From contig OX393577.1 of assembly GCA_947652605.1 (NCBI GenBank), forward strand, positions 34,103,466 through 34,167,465: a DNA stretch of 64,000 bases. The letters are read 5' to 3'. This stretch comes from Elmis aenea. Lineage: Eukaryota; Arthropoda; Insecta; Coleoptera; Elmidae. The notes under the pieces were generated by a model, which was not told where the DNA came from, did not search any database, and worked only from the letters and a program-made list of their open reading frames with translations. This document shows, in pieces, positions 53,508-64,000 of this stretch; the stretch's first letter is position 1, and each line of letters starts with the position of its first letter. The position numbers and the translations under genes were made by a program.

Positions 53508-53989
53508 CAGGGACCCGAACCGCAGAGAATAACGGTTCAGTTCCGGTTCAGTTTCTGTTACCGGTTCGATAAGTCTTAACGTTACGTTTTTATTTTGAAA
53601 TGATTCGGTAACCGATTTGATGGCACCGGTTCAGTTCCGGTTCCGGTTCAATGCCTTTATGTTTTTTATTAAAAAGTTTTTAAAAGTATATCTTAATGAT
53701 GGTGATGCACATTTACAAACTGAACTAACTGTCAGTAAAAGTTCTATTTTTGGCCAAATGTAATTATAATATCGAAGATGAAATATACAATGTCATTAAA
53801 AAACATAATTGGTCCGAACCGTTATGTAAACTGGTTGAAGCGGTTCGAACCGGTTCGAACCGGGTAACACCAGTCGCTTCGTTTCGATTTTGCGGTTTTG
53901 TGATTTTTTAATTAAAAGGTTGAGTTCCAGTTCACGGTTCATAAAAAATGTACCGCTTTGTTCCGGTTCTGGTTCGGTTCTAGTCCCAG
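53508..53989. mobile_element. hAT-like non-autonomous element built of CCGGTTC motifs
   Basis: The left end CAGGGACCCGAACCG is matched by CGGTTCTAGTCCCAG at the right. The interior carries more than a dozen GGTTC/GAACC motifs, such as CGGTTCGAACCGGTTCGAAC at 53844. There is no clear 8-bp duplication, so one border may be off. A scrap with the same motifs lies at 58741-58835. Confidence 0.6.
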
Positions 53990-54118
53990 TTTATTATAAA
54001 ATTGTGGAGTAAGTCCATTGATCTTTGTTTCGAGAAATGTACGGGTTTGCATTTCTATCAATTTGAAAATATTGATAAAGTCTTCTATGTTTGCTCAGGT
54101 TTTAAAGAATTTAAATAT

Positions 54119-55132
54119 GTATACCGGGTGTAAATGAAGTGTGGTTCACCCCCTTATTTTTTCTTTGGTTTTGATTTTAGATTAATGAAACTTTAGACGT
54201 ATGATATTTGAAAAAAACCGGATGTTTTAAGTACATGTGCACAATTGTTTCACTTCCGGTTTCGCCGGAAATTACCTCAACTTTGTTATTTTAAATAAAA
54301 CACCCTGTATATTTTTACATTTTTGGAAAGAGGAAGCGATTTTGGATACAACTGCACTATTTTGGTTAATTTTTTTAATCTCAAACAATTTTTGAACCAA
54401 AATTTAATTTTTTATTAAGTGTTAATTTAATGACTGTAATCATTTTTCTACCATCGCAATAACATACAAACACGTAAACAAGCCTTGGTTTGTTTCCACA
54501 GCGATCTTCCGTGGTACCTTTGTTTTTGTTTTGAATGATTTGTTTTGTTGCAGTTGTGCATAGTGTACTGCGATTAACAGGATCTCTTAATAAAACTTTA
54601 CAATAAGTTTTTGAAGCAGACTCTTAATAAAAATACAATTTATTGGTATCGATGGATTCGTTAGAAGATGCTCCATTAAAATCACCGCTTGTACCACCAT
54701 AGTTCTATTTAAAAAAATTGACTTGTCATTCCATAACCTTCAAAGCCGAGTAAAGTAACATGAGACACAATTAAATTGTACATAAACGTTTTTTGGACAA
54801 TTGTTGACATAATAAAATTCAATTTATGCTGGTTACGGCACACTTAAATAAAAAATTAAATTTTGTTTCAAAAATTATTTGAGACTATAAAAATTAACCA
54901 AAATAGTACAGTTGTATCCAAAAGTGCTTCCTCTTTCCAAAAACGTTAAAATATACAGGGTGCTCCATTTAAAATAACAAAGTTGAGGTCATTTCCGGCG
55001 AAACCAGAAGTGAAACAATTGTGTGCATGTGCTCAAGAAACCAGTTTTTTTTCACATATCATACGTCTAAAATTTCATTAATTAAAAATCAAAACTAAAG
55101 AAACAAAGAAGGGTGTACCACACTTTATTTAT
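54119..55132. repeat. Foldback element with internal CAGGGTG boxes
   Basis: The outer ends are GGGTGTAAATGAAGTGTGGT and the inverse ACCACACTTTATTTA. About 180 bp inside each arm is the TATACAGGGTG(C/T)TC box, followed by TTTAAAATAACAAAGTTGAG and TTTCCGG(C/T)GAAACC. The arms are about 310 bp and the loop is about 54430-54830. The loop has an ATG frame of only 16 codons (MDSLEDAPLKSPLVPP), with no known relative. Confidence 0.75.
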
Positions 55133-56580
55133 TAATTAACTTTTTTTAATTCACTGTACCAATATTTATATTTTTGGGTCATAAATGATCTTACACCATT
55201 TTCATATTATTTATTGGTTTGCAAATATCATTAAATTTTAATTATTTCAATTTTAATTTCACTTGAATGTTTTAGTCCGACCTTTTTAAAACTGACAACA
55301 AAAATCAAATACTATTGTTTAATTTCAATATGTATTTACTTCTTGCAAACTATATTATGCTTATAAGTTTTTTATAAACTCGTAGGGTAGGTTTTTGTAT
55401 TACATGACGAATTTAATTGTAAAATGCCAGTCTTACTCCTTAGCTTACCCAATATTCAATTAGACTACGGGAAATCAACGATCCATTTTATCATAAATGA
55501 TTATGCACCGATCGTTGACTAACCAATTTGCAATTGGTCAAAGCTTGTAAATATTTTAAATTGTATTCTGTAAATTGTCTACAAATAATCAGTTACCACT
55601 AAATTACAATTGTCTTCTCAATATTTTTTTTAAATTTTACCACTTTTGTAATAACCGGTTCATACTGAGTAGATAAATTTAATAGAAATTAAATAATGTT
55701 GTTAAAATTATAGGTCTGGTTGGCGTCGAATGTTCTTAACACAAATGTTTGGAACATTTTAAAGAAATATTTTATCTTTATATACTTGCTAATATTAAAG
55801 TAAAGGGACTCCACATCAAAACTTGAAATGCCAAAGGACTTTTATTTTTTTATATTACATTTACATTATTTCTTATTACTTAAATTTAATTTAGTTTAAG
55901 CCTTGAAGCACTGACATTAAATAAATTGAATGTTACATACAAACAAAATAAATTCACATTTTAAAATATTACATTGAAATTATACTTAAACTAAATTTAT
56001 TATATTATATTTTGGTCATCTTTTGTATTGGTGGTTCGAATAATTAGTTAATTCATTATATTAAAATAATATAAACTAATAAACTTGCTTTGATCTCTGT
56101 CGTTAAAATCACGTAAGATAATTTGTATGTTTAAGTGAATATATAGCACTTAATTAAGCTAAATTTGAACTGCATGTTTAAAATATGTTGTGGAACTTAC
56201 TAAGTATATAAATAAAAAGATATAGCTTTTTCAACTAGTCACTATTTCAACCGTTTAAAAGGAATTAACGCTATTAGGTCACATAGATTTGAAGTCTAAA
56301 TCGGTACATAATTAGAATGTAGTAGTTACGTACATTATTCTCACATAGGAAATTGTCAATTGCAATCGAAGGTAAAGCGTTTTATTTTGTTTCGTATATT
56401 TCGCAAGTTGCATTCGGTTCTTCCCAGGAGTTGCATTGCCAGTTGAAACTCGTCAATAAATATTAATTTGTGCACACGTAGTTTATAAATCATTGAAAAT
56501 AATTTTTAGTAGCACCAGAAAAAATATATTCAGATTCAGATCAGCAAATCGAATCGCAAACAATAACTATTAATATTCAG
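55133..56580. other. Unassigned AT-rich DNA
   Basis: No gene or repeat was recognised. Confidence 0.4.
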
Positions 56581-56583
56581 TTA

Positions 56584-56901
56584 GCGCCCCTGCACACGAG
56601 CGTCAAGTTGACGCGCGATACATTTCGTGACGCGCGGGTGTTATCGCTGGACCCTGCACACGGCGGCGTCAATTTCTCGCTCGCCGCTGCTCATAGTTCA
56701 GTTTGACATACACCAGCCTATCTTTGACGCGCGATGTGGCAGATCTCGCGCGTCTATAAATTATCGCGCGTCAGTTCGTACCATCGCGCGTCTATTTACC
56801 GCTCGTGTGCAGTCGCCAATATAGTTTAATGTAAAGCCAAGACGCGCGAACATTTATCGCGGGATATCGCGCGTCAACTTGACGCTCGTGTGCAGGGGCG
56901 C
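56584..56901. mobile_element. PIF/Harbinger-like MITE with TTA duplication, CpG-rich
   Basis: Perfect inverted ends of about 37 bp begin GCGCCCCTGCACACGAGCGT and end ACGCTCGTGTGCAGGGGCGC. The flanks are TTA on both sides (56581-56583, 56902-56904), the usual Harbinger target. The interior repeats CGCGCG and a second CCTGCACACGGCGGCGTCAA, as if the terminus had been duplicated inside. It is 318 bp, non-coding, and far more GC-rich than its surroundings. Confidence 0.85.
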
Positions 56902-57031
56902 TTAGTGGTCCAGCTTTGTCGCAGGATTGGTGTTTATAGGATTATCCATGATGAGGGTTCGGTTCCTTGCCGACATTTTTACAAAATTATAACACACCTT
57001 AAAGTTAATAACACATTATTTTATGTATACA

Positions 57032-57890
57032 CAGTGGCGTGCGGTGACTCTTCAACCAGGGGATGCTGTCAAAAAAACGACGTTTATTTTTTTAATTTTT
57101 TTTTCGCTCTTTTTTACAAAATTCGTGGATAACTATATTATACAATCTATAAAATCCACTTACAACAGAAATAACTATCTTTGTATAAATGAGTGAATCA
57201 GCCAGCTCCTTGGTAAATAACTTAGGGCGTAGCGTGCGGAAATATCAATCGAGTGCGCTTCCAAGCGAATTGTCCATGGAGAAAGCAAACGGAGAAACCG
57301 CATCCAGCGTAGAATTAAGTGAGCAACGACGCGGGCAACTAGCAACTAGAACTAGACTATAGACTGCATCGCAGTGCGCATGCGTCAAGGAAGGAGATTC
57401 CGAATCTGAATCCATCACTCATGCTCACAAGTGCTAGTGCTCTGCAACTGCATCGTACGGATTTCGTCAGTCGTCAGCCGTTCGCTGATTATAGATTGGT
57501 TAATGCAAATTTTTCGAGCAGGCAAAACATCGCATATAATAAATATCATAATCACGTAACAAAAAATAAATCAAAGCGAAATAAAGCTACACGAAATTCA
57601 AATATGATACGGTATTTATTTATTTATTTAATTTAATTCTTTCTAACAGGGGGCTAACCCCTACTTACAAGAAAGTAGTGTACCTACATAACATTATAAG
57701 TATAATGTTACAAGTAAATATAAAGTACATAGGACATATCAAAAACGTGTAAATACACAAATACAAATTAATTTAATACAAAAAAAGGTTATCATTAGCA
57801 TGCAAAGTGGATAATAACCTGTTCTTAAGTTTTACCAGCGAAAATATTCTTGACGTGAATTTTAGGGGATCCATGGACCGCACGCCACTG
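57032..57890. mobile_element. hAT-like element, CAGTGGCGTGCGGT ends
   Basis: The left end CAGTGGCGTGCGGTGAC and right end GGACCGCACGCCACTG are inverted. The flanks TGTATACA and GTATGTAA do not form a clean 8-bp duplication. The interior has a GC-richer segment at 57231-57420 with no recognised protein and a LINE-like tail at 57612. It is 859 bp and non-autonomous. Confidence 0.65.
57612..57830 (-). repeat. Possible LINE 3' tail inside the hAT
   Basis: TATTTATTTATTTAATTTAA, then CTAACAGGGGGCTAACCCC and TACTTACAAGAAAGTAG, read in reverse, look like a LINE 3' end with a TAAA-type tail. No reverse transcriptase is present. Confidence 0.3.
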
Positions 57891-57924
57891 GTATGTAAGC
57901 ATACAAATGGTTATAAAATAAAAG

Positions 57925-58062
57925 TATACAGGGTCTTTGTTTTTTAGTATAAATAACATGGCGATCTCAGAAATTGTTGGAGATAGAAAAATGGTTAAAT
58001 TAACAAAGAAGTGCGCTCTAACGTGCTAAGTAAAAGCCTTAACCCATAATTACCCTGTATAT
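57925..58062. repeat. Minimal foldback-family element, 138 bp
   Basis: TATACAGGGTCTTTG at the left and ACCCTGTATAT at the right, with a single copy of the block GGCGATCTCAGAAATTG, GGAGATAGAAAAATGG, TTAAATTAACAAAG. It is the shortest member with both boxes and one block. Confidence 0.65.
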
Positions 58063-59924
58063 TTGTAAATTAATTCGATAATCGTTATAATTATTCTGAA
58101 ATTCCACAACTTGTAAAATTACAAATCTAATTTTAACAACGCCATAAGATTAGGTCGGGTAGTAAATTGTAAATACAATTTTTTAAATTTCTAATGCTCA
58201 TAATTAATGAAGTTATGGTAAAAATTTAAAATTGGAGGTTATCGGTGTTTTTGGAATAATTCAGGAAATAAGCACAATACGCATATTATCAATTTGTATT
58301 CTTAGAAGGCATATCATTACACATTTCTTTGCTAACTTAATTTTGTAATTTATAGGTATCTAACGTTTTCGAGGTACCCATATTTATCACGTTGGAACAT
58401 AAAAACTATATGATTACAAAATTGATAATTATACACGATATACGTGTATCACACAAGTTTCTTAGAATTGCAAACCCAATATTTGGGTTCAAATGATAAT
58501 GATAGACACAAAAAAAAACGGTAATTAATTAAATTAACTAAGCAAGTGCGGGATATAAACGATAACGTTTATTATTATTTAATGATGGTATCATTTTAAA
58601 GACCCCTAAATATGCAGATTCTTGAAGAAATTGTATGTACTTGTATAAAGATATTTACAACTAAATTATAATTTTTTTCGATGTGAACGTATTTACATTT
58701 ATTTCGTTTACTCTCCATTCGAATACTTTTAATTTAATGAGTCAGTTCCGGTTCAAGATTTACGTTAAAAGTGGAGGTTTGTATTCCGCTTCGGTTCCTG
58801 TTCCGGTTACATTCGATCCGAAACTCTGGTTCCGATATGTACTGTAATTTAGGCCGTCTGCGAACAATAACGAGTTATTTTCGCACACAATGCCAATACG
58901 TGAATTTATTTATTCCAGTTTATTCAAGATGGATCATTTAATTAAAAAAATCAATTGCGTTTAGATTAATACGAACCAAGTTTTTTTTTTTTAAATAATA
59001 ACTACGTGTTGAGAAAATAACTTTATGAGAGCTATTAGCTTGTGGACATGTTGCATTTTATCATTTAGTTTTAATGTTGTTTTTTACATTCACAGCATCA
59101 CCACACCGCAGGGTTTTTTCTATTCAATTTCCTTTATTTTAAGAGATAAATTTTGCACAACAATTTTCAACGAATTTCAACAAACACTTCGTTTGAATCA
59201 GTGGAGCGGTAAATCAAGAAATCCAATTGTTCCGCTTTTCCTAGCAATTTTTAAAGCTTGCGAAGAATTCTGTTTATGTTAATCGGACCAGGAATACGAA
59301 GCAGACTAGTAAAATAGATTGAACAAAGCAAGAACGTTAAAGAAGACTGATGTTGGTAGTTTATGAAAAGTTTGTTTTAACCAGAGAACGAACTCCTAAT
59401 ACCCGAGATTATATGTGATAGCAAATATTGATAAATACGTTGTTTGTCACGCAGGGAACGGAAATCTTCCCTAATCCGCTGGACAGTGGGGATCAACATG
59501 TCAGCTAGAAGGATTTATGCTCTCATATTACATTTTTGAGACGTATTTGTGATGTAATTGCTTTTCGTGCTAACTAATGCAAATAACACATATATCAAGT
59601 GCATGTTTATATGTTTTATATGTTGTGACCAAAGTAATCTGCCAGTTTCGTTATGCGTATATGATTATGTTCAATATCAGTGTAATCCAAACGATTCAGA
59701 TAAAGTTATATCACGCTCCGGTGGTTGTGAAACAAATTTTCTTATTATAGGAAAATTCAAAGTAATCGTGGAGTAAAAACCAATTTCAAGCAAATTAATT
59801 CTTTTACTTTTTCATTTACGATTTTTTTTTAACATGGTAATTAACGTTGATTTTTACCTTGGCACGTGTCAACCTGTACTAGAATTAACAGTGAATTTTT
59901 CAAAAAACTTTTCACAATCGTATA
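58063..59924. other. Unassigned AT-rich DNA
   Basis: The stretch 58741-58835 has GTTCCGGTTC motifs related to 53508-53989. Nothing else was recognised. Confidence 0.4.
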
Positions 59925-60960
59925 CGAGGGCCAAGCTAAATTTATTGGGATAAAACATATATAGTAGGCCGTGAAAAACAAAATCTGCGCCTTCTCATTG
60001 CATAATTATTCGGTTCTTTACCTGTTATTTGAGGTTTATTTGACGTCGTCGAATTTATTAGAACCTAGTTTATTAGTTTCTTAAAAAGTGGTAGTGAAAA
60101 AATTGAGTTAAACCGAGCGCTTATGAGCGCAAGGATAGTTTAAATTCAGCATTCAGTAAACAAGCGTCTTTTTGACTACCATTTACCGTTAGTATAAAGA
60201 ATTTAAACAGGAAAAAAGTTTTATTTTGCATCGAAAAAAAAACCATTGCTGCCCTAAAAATGATACTTGAAATTGAAAAAACAGTAACAGTAACAGAGCA
60301 TCAACTTAAGATGAGAGCCTTAGCTTTGAGAAGAATTCTACACGATCAAGTGCGTTATAAAGAAGTTGTAAATCGTTTTTTGCCACATCGACTCTCCAAG
60401 CTCCAAAAAGCAAAGCGTGTAAGAATTTGCAATGACACTTCAAATCTCCTTAATAATGGCGAACACCAAAATTGGGAAAGACGATGAAACTTAAATTCCT
60501 TTTTTTGATGTATCTATCTGCCAAGAGAAAAGTGTATAGATTCATGATTTGAGCAAACTCCGACAATAACCAAACAGTAGCGACCTGTGAAAAAAATTAT
60601 TGTATGCAATTTTCTTAAGAGTACGGGTCTGTTCAAATAATTAAGCTTAATGCTCAAAAGCGAAATAGTACACAGATAAATGTTTATCTTAACTATTCTC
60701 CAGTTTATGACCGACAAAAATGTAATGGAGCATGCTTACCTAACTTAGCAATGTTCGACTTTTGGTTATTTTTGAAATATAAAAGAATTTTGGGTAGGAG
60801 AAAGTTCTTGCCTTAGGAGGAGATTAATATTGCCGGCCACAATTTTTTTGCAAGCATTTCGACAGAGGATTAGTGGGTAGCTTTTAAGGAGTGGAATTTA
60901 AAAATGGTGAAGTGTATTTATGATGACGAATTTATTTTAAATCTGAAAAAACCTTAACCG
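59925..60960 (+). pseudogene. Mariner element with decayed transposase
   Basis: TA then CGAGGGCCAAGCTAAATTTA marks the likely left terminus. The transposase remains read ALRRILHDQVRYKEVVNRFL, PHRLSKLQKAKRVRICND and LLNNGEHQNWERR. A shifted DET(stop)IPFFDV follows, i.e. the first catalytic Asp block GDETWIYFFDV. After a gap, the C-terminal part reads AMFDFWLFLKYKRILGRRKF, EEINIAGHNFFASIS and AFKEWNLKMVKCI, matching YSPDLAP.DFWLF.KLK..L.GRRF ... FF.SI....W..AF..W..R..KCI. The middle, with the second Asp, is deleted or unrecognisable. No right terminal repeat was found. It is distinct in sequence from the mariner at 2202-2800. Confidence 0.8.
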
Positions 60961-61674
60961 TGCCATTTTATTCTTAATAAATTCTTAAGAGTTACGAAGT
61001 CGCTTAGTTGGGGCAAGTCTGTGTAATTTGTTAATTCGGAAGTTATTCAAGAAAAACTTTAAAACTAAGGATAGTTTAAGAAAAAATCATATTCAGAAGT
61101 GATGTGAAATTTTCTTTTTATATTTAAATCACAAAATTTAAGGATTTTACATTTATTATTTATATTTTGCTACGAGTAAACTAAATCAGCAATTTTAAAG
61201 TACCAGTTTAAAATACGCCCATAAAATACAAGAGACTTGATGATCCCTAGTCGACAGTAGACGAAACGCCTACCTTTTGATAAATTTAAGATAAGAGTTT
61301 ACCAAATACCTACTAATTTATTTCGAGAAACAATGTCCAATGTCCAATAAAAGAAATTTTTATTGTTTTATGAACCATATCAAAGTTTTCTTTAAAGAAT
61401 GTTGCAATTCATTTCGCAATTTTACTCCTAAAAGCTATTACGATAAATAAAAAGTTAATTTCCTTGTATATAATATTTAGAAGCAAAACTTATATTTCAT
61501 AGTGTTCTATTTTTTATGATTGAACTGTCCACATTTGATTATGATCACAAAATAGGTAACTTACGTATTTTGGCGTGGGATGTAAGTATTATCAATATTC
61601 AATCATCCATTCACACGAAACTATCTAGTTTTAGTGTTGTGTGCGAGTTTATACAATTATCTTATAGCTGTTAA
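60961..61674. other. Unassigned AT-rich DNA
   Basis: No gene or repeat was recognised. Confidence 0.4.
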
Positions 61675-61682
61675 GGTACATT

Positions 61683-61900
61683 CAGGGCCGGCGCTACCAT
61701 TAAGGCGAACTAGGCGGTCGCCTAGGGCGCTATCCATAGGGGGGGCGCAAAAATGTGTAATCACCATTATTAAAAAATTAAATTTTATTGTTTATCGATT
61801 ATCGTACTGTCACAAATATTAATTTCTGTGAAAAATTGTGTGAAAGGGGGCGTTATAATAAGTTTTGCCAAGGGCGCTAAATAACCTGGCGCCGGCCCTG
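61683..61900. mobile_element. hAT MITE, CAGGGCCGGCGC ends, perfect 8-bp duplication
   Basis: The inverted ends CAGGGCCGGCGC and GCGCCGGCCCTG are flanked on both sides by GGTACATT (61675-61682, 61901-61908). Inside are GGGCGCTA and GGGGGCG motifs. It is 218 bp and non-coding. The perfect ends and duplication suggest a fairly recent insertion. Confidence 0.9.
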
Positions 61901-61908
61901 GGTACATT

Positions 61909-62770
61909 TCTATTATTGAATGATATCACTTCCACCCAAAAGAACCACATTTGTCTTAATTAAGATTGTAACTTTTCATAAGATCCACTTGATATTTCAA
62001 TGTTTCACAACGATATACCAACAATTTAATCAATCTGATCATAACCATCTATTCTATATAGTTAATTTTATTTACAAACAAAAATGGATTAAGAACTTTG
62101 CGAAATAGACACTTTTGGGGATTTTGAAACATTCTTCCGTAAGTGTATTTTTTAAGCTACTTAAATTTAAAATGTGTATATACGTTAAATATTGTACATT
62201 ACTGAAACAAAATATGTTTTTTCACTACTAGTAATATAGCGTAGCATTATGACGTATATTAGAATGCCGTGAAATTCAATTTCTCTACCTATGCATGGTT
62301 ACAGGTAAACAATTTTTCATTATTAACCACTGGTGAATAATGAACAAATTTATATTTTTTGATAATGCTGTTGTAGTTTTAAAGAAAAAAAATTATAGGA
62401 CGATTAAGTATGATGGAGAAATTCTCTTTATTGGTATTTTAGCATTTAAAACGTTGTTTAAATAAATTAATTTAATTTTAAAAACTTTGGTGTATTTAAA
62501 TAACACGACTTTCGCGCCGAAATAAATGACGGTTGTCAATATCCACACGGTCGATTGACACAACGTAAAAAAGAAAAGTTTTAATAATGTCAGTATTTTA
62601 GATGAAACCATCGCTTAAAAACAATGTTTTTTAATAACAATAGTGATTTAGCAAGATGAGTAACACGCAGATTCAATATTTCTATAGAATAGATAGGTAC
62701 TTAACTTTTTATATTTTAGGTTAGAAAGTGCGTGCATAACATAAATGGGTTTGTCTTACTAGTAGTGAAA
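61909..62770. other. Unassigned AT-rich DNA
   Basis: Nothing was recognised. Confidence 0.4.
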
Positions 62771-62914
62771 AAAATAGTATATACACCACGGTAGAGAAGT
62801 CTTATAGCCTTCGGGCCCTTAGATCCCTCGGCGCTTCGCGCCTCGCGATCTAATCTGAGCCCTCAGGCTATAATAGTTGACTTCTCTACCTTGGTATATA
62901 ATATACTATTTTAT
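62771..62914. mobile_element. Hairpin MITE
   Basis: AAAATAGTATATACACCACG, GTAGAGAAGTC, TATAGCC at the left are mirrored by GGCTATA, GACTTCTCTAC, TATATTATATACTATTTTA at the right. The tip is GC-rich (GGCGCTTCGCGCCTCGCGA). It would fold into one long hairpin. No target duplication was resolved. Confidence 0.65.
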
Positions 62915-63531
62915 ACTAATTAAATTACCGATTATTATTACTGATTAAACTTCGCATTAATCGGTTTAATATATATTTTATTTGTTTCGATAACATTTTA
63001 AAGTTTGACGATATGAAGAAATGGTACACGTTGAAAAAATTTTATCACTCTTTTTAATAATTAAATATTTTCTTTATAAATATTAATCTTAAGTGGTTAC
63101 TTACACGTATAGTAGATACTAATTTTTTATTCTTTGTTTATACAAATCATTAATTGAAATCTTTAAAAAAGTGATAAATATGATATACTATTAAGATAAT
63201 ATAAACCATATTTCAAACACCTATGTAAATTTAGGTTGGTAAAATTAAAATTCACTGGAATATTTTATTATATTTGTAGTGTGTGGGCATGACTGCATAC
63301 ATCGTAAAATAAAAAATAGTAAGCAATCCTTGGATAATAAATTTTTGGTTTTTATGAATAAAGCTGCAGCCTGTACAATAGAAATATATCGTGGATAGTT
63401 CCATAAACTAATTATTTATAATCTAGACTAGACATTTCCTAAATGCAGAGTCGGCCCAAGGATATCTAGGCAAAAAACATTTGGGCGCCTCCAAATATTG
63501 TCTAAATGTGCGTATGTGTCTATATCTACTA
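62915..63531. other. Unassigned AT-rich DNA
   Basis: Nothing was recognised. Confidence 0.4.
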
Positions 63532-64000
63532 TGTACAGGGCGATTCATAAATTTTGCGAAAAACTTCGGAATTTTGTATCAAAAGTTAAGGGAGAATTTT
63601 CATATATTTTTTTTCCTAAAACGTCTCGATTTTTTCAAATGCACACCCCTGTATTTTTTTATGTCTTCGAATTCGTCAATTTTGTTGAGTATGTTCTATA
63701 TCTAAAACTCATACTTTTCGAGATATTCGACATTGTTTCTTCTAATCGTCATTGAAGCAAATAGAGTACCGTGGAAATCGAAAAAACTGACTGTTCACTT
63801 CACTAACTTCAAAAACTTGTCATTTATATCTTAAATTATTGCATTTCCACAATAAATTTTACTTAACAAAGGCAAATTGAAATGGTTTTTTCACCATTTC
63901 GTGTATTTAATCACTAATAGTAGGTAGATACTTACAGCGGTATGCACAGTCGCTCGCCGAATGACGCGCCGGAGAATTCTTCAGCGAGCGCTTCGTTAAC
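63532..64000. repeat. Foldback-family start, continues past window end or truncated
   Basis: TGTACAGGGCGATTCATAAA at 63532 looks like a variant foldback end. A second CCCCTGTATTT lies at 63646. The inner sequence (TTTTCGAGATATTCGACATT) resembles arm sequence, but no inverted partner is in the window. The last 60 bases are unusually GC-rich and unexplained. Confidence 0.35.

Noticed and set aside
53840..53870. GGTTCGAACC strings like a tRNA T-loop
   Set aside because: No cloverleaf, acceptor pairing or A/B box spacing. They are part of the CCGGTTC-rich element.
59025..59282. 85-residue plus-strand frame with a hydrophobic start
   Set aside because: No domain, no transcript context and AT-driven composition. 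Could not be supported.

Overview
This is a strongly AT-rich eukaryotic (animal) window with no host gene I can recognise. The relics present (mariner, Tc1-like, hAT, PIF/Harbinger-like, pogo-like, a CR1/Jockey-type LINE, and several short peptides resembling the insect helix-turn-helix domain DUF4817/PF16087) point to an arthropod, most likely an insect. A beetle is a guess. Every protein-like stretch I can identify belongs to a transposable element, and all are broken. The window reads as intergenic DNA or a large intron filled with nested mobile elements.

Layout. 1-1464: half of a foldback element with a DUF4817-like peptide in its loop, and a solo arm. 2202-7330: two parts of mariner transposase about 4.3 kb apart, with foldback elements between them; one of these is interrupted by an internally deleted hAT with an 8-bp target duplication (4156-5022). 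8285-13115: a palindromic MITE, a long foldback, and a cluster of GC-rich palindromic elements. 14691-15676: a foldback end, a LINE-like 3' tail and a complete foldback. 18456-19302: a second hAT inside an old repeat. 22233-26011: three large foldbacks in a row. 26101-26691: an unclassified TIR element with a perfect 8-bp duplication. 27396-27636: a hAT MITE. 29249-29344: a 16-bp minisatellite. 34651-36155: a 5'-truncated LINE on the minus strand. 36501-38547: a 1.5-kb foldback followed by a pogo-like MITE. 42777-44282: a sister copy of that foldback. 46021-49996: a three-level nest of DNA transposons. 50638-51430: a half foldback. 53508-58062: four further TIR elements. 59925-60960: a mariner relic. 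61683-62914: a hAT MITE and a hairpin MITE.

The main unexplained pattern is the foldback elements ending in TATACAGGGTG. There are more than a dozen whole or partial copies. Their arms differ along most of their length but share two positioned modules. One is a subterminal block of about 75 bp (ATCTCG..TTA..AGAGATAC..CGGTTAAATTA). The other is a box AGTTGGCTATG lying 334-343 bp from the terminal TACAGGG in five arms. Four or five of these elements carry a DUF4817-like DNA-binding peptide in the loop, and no catalytic domain is visible with it. I infer a family of foldback transposons that carry, or once carried, a stand-alone helix-turn-helix protein and are presumably moved by a transposase encoded elsewhere.

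Limits. Family names come from recognising motifs by eye, not from searches. Element borders are exact only where a target duplication is stated. Intervals described as empty mean that I saw nothing.
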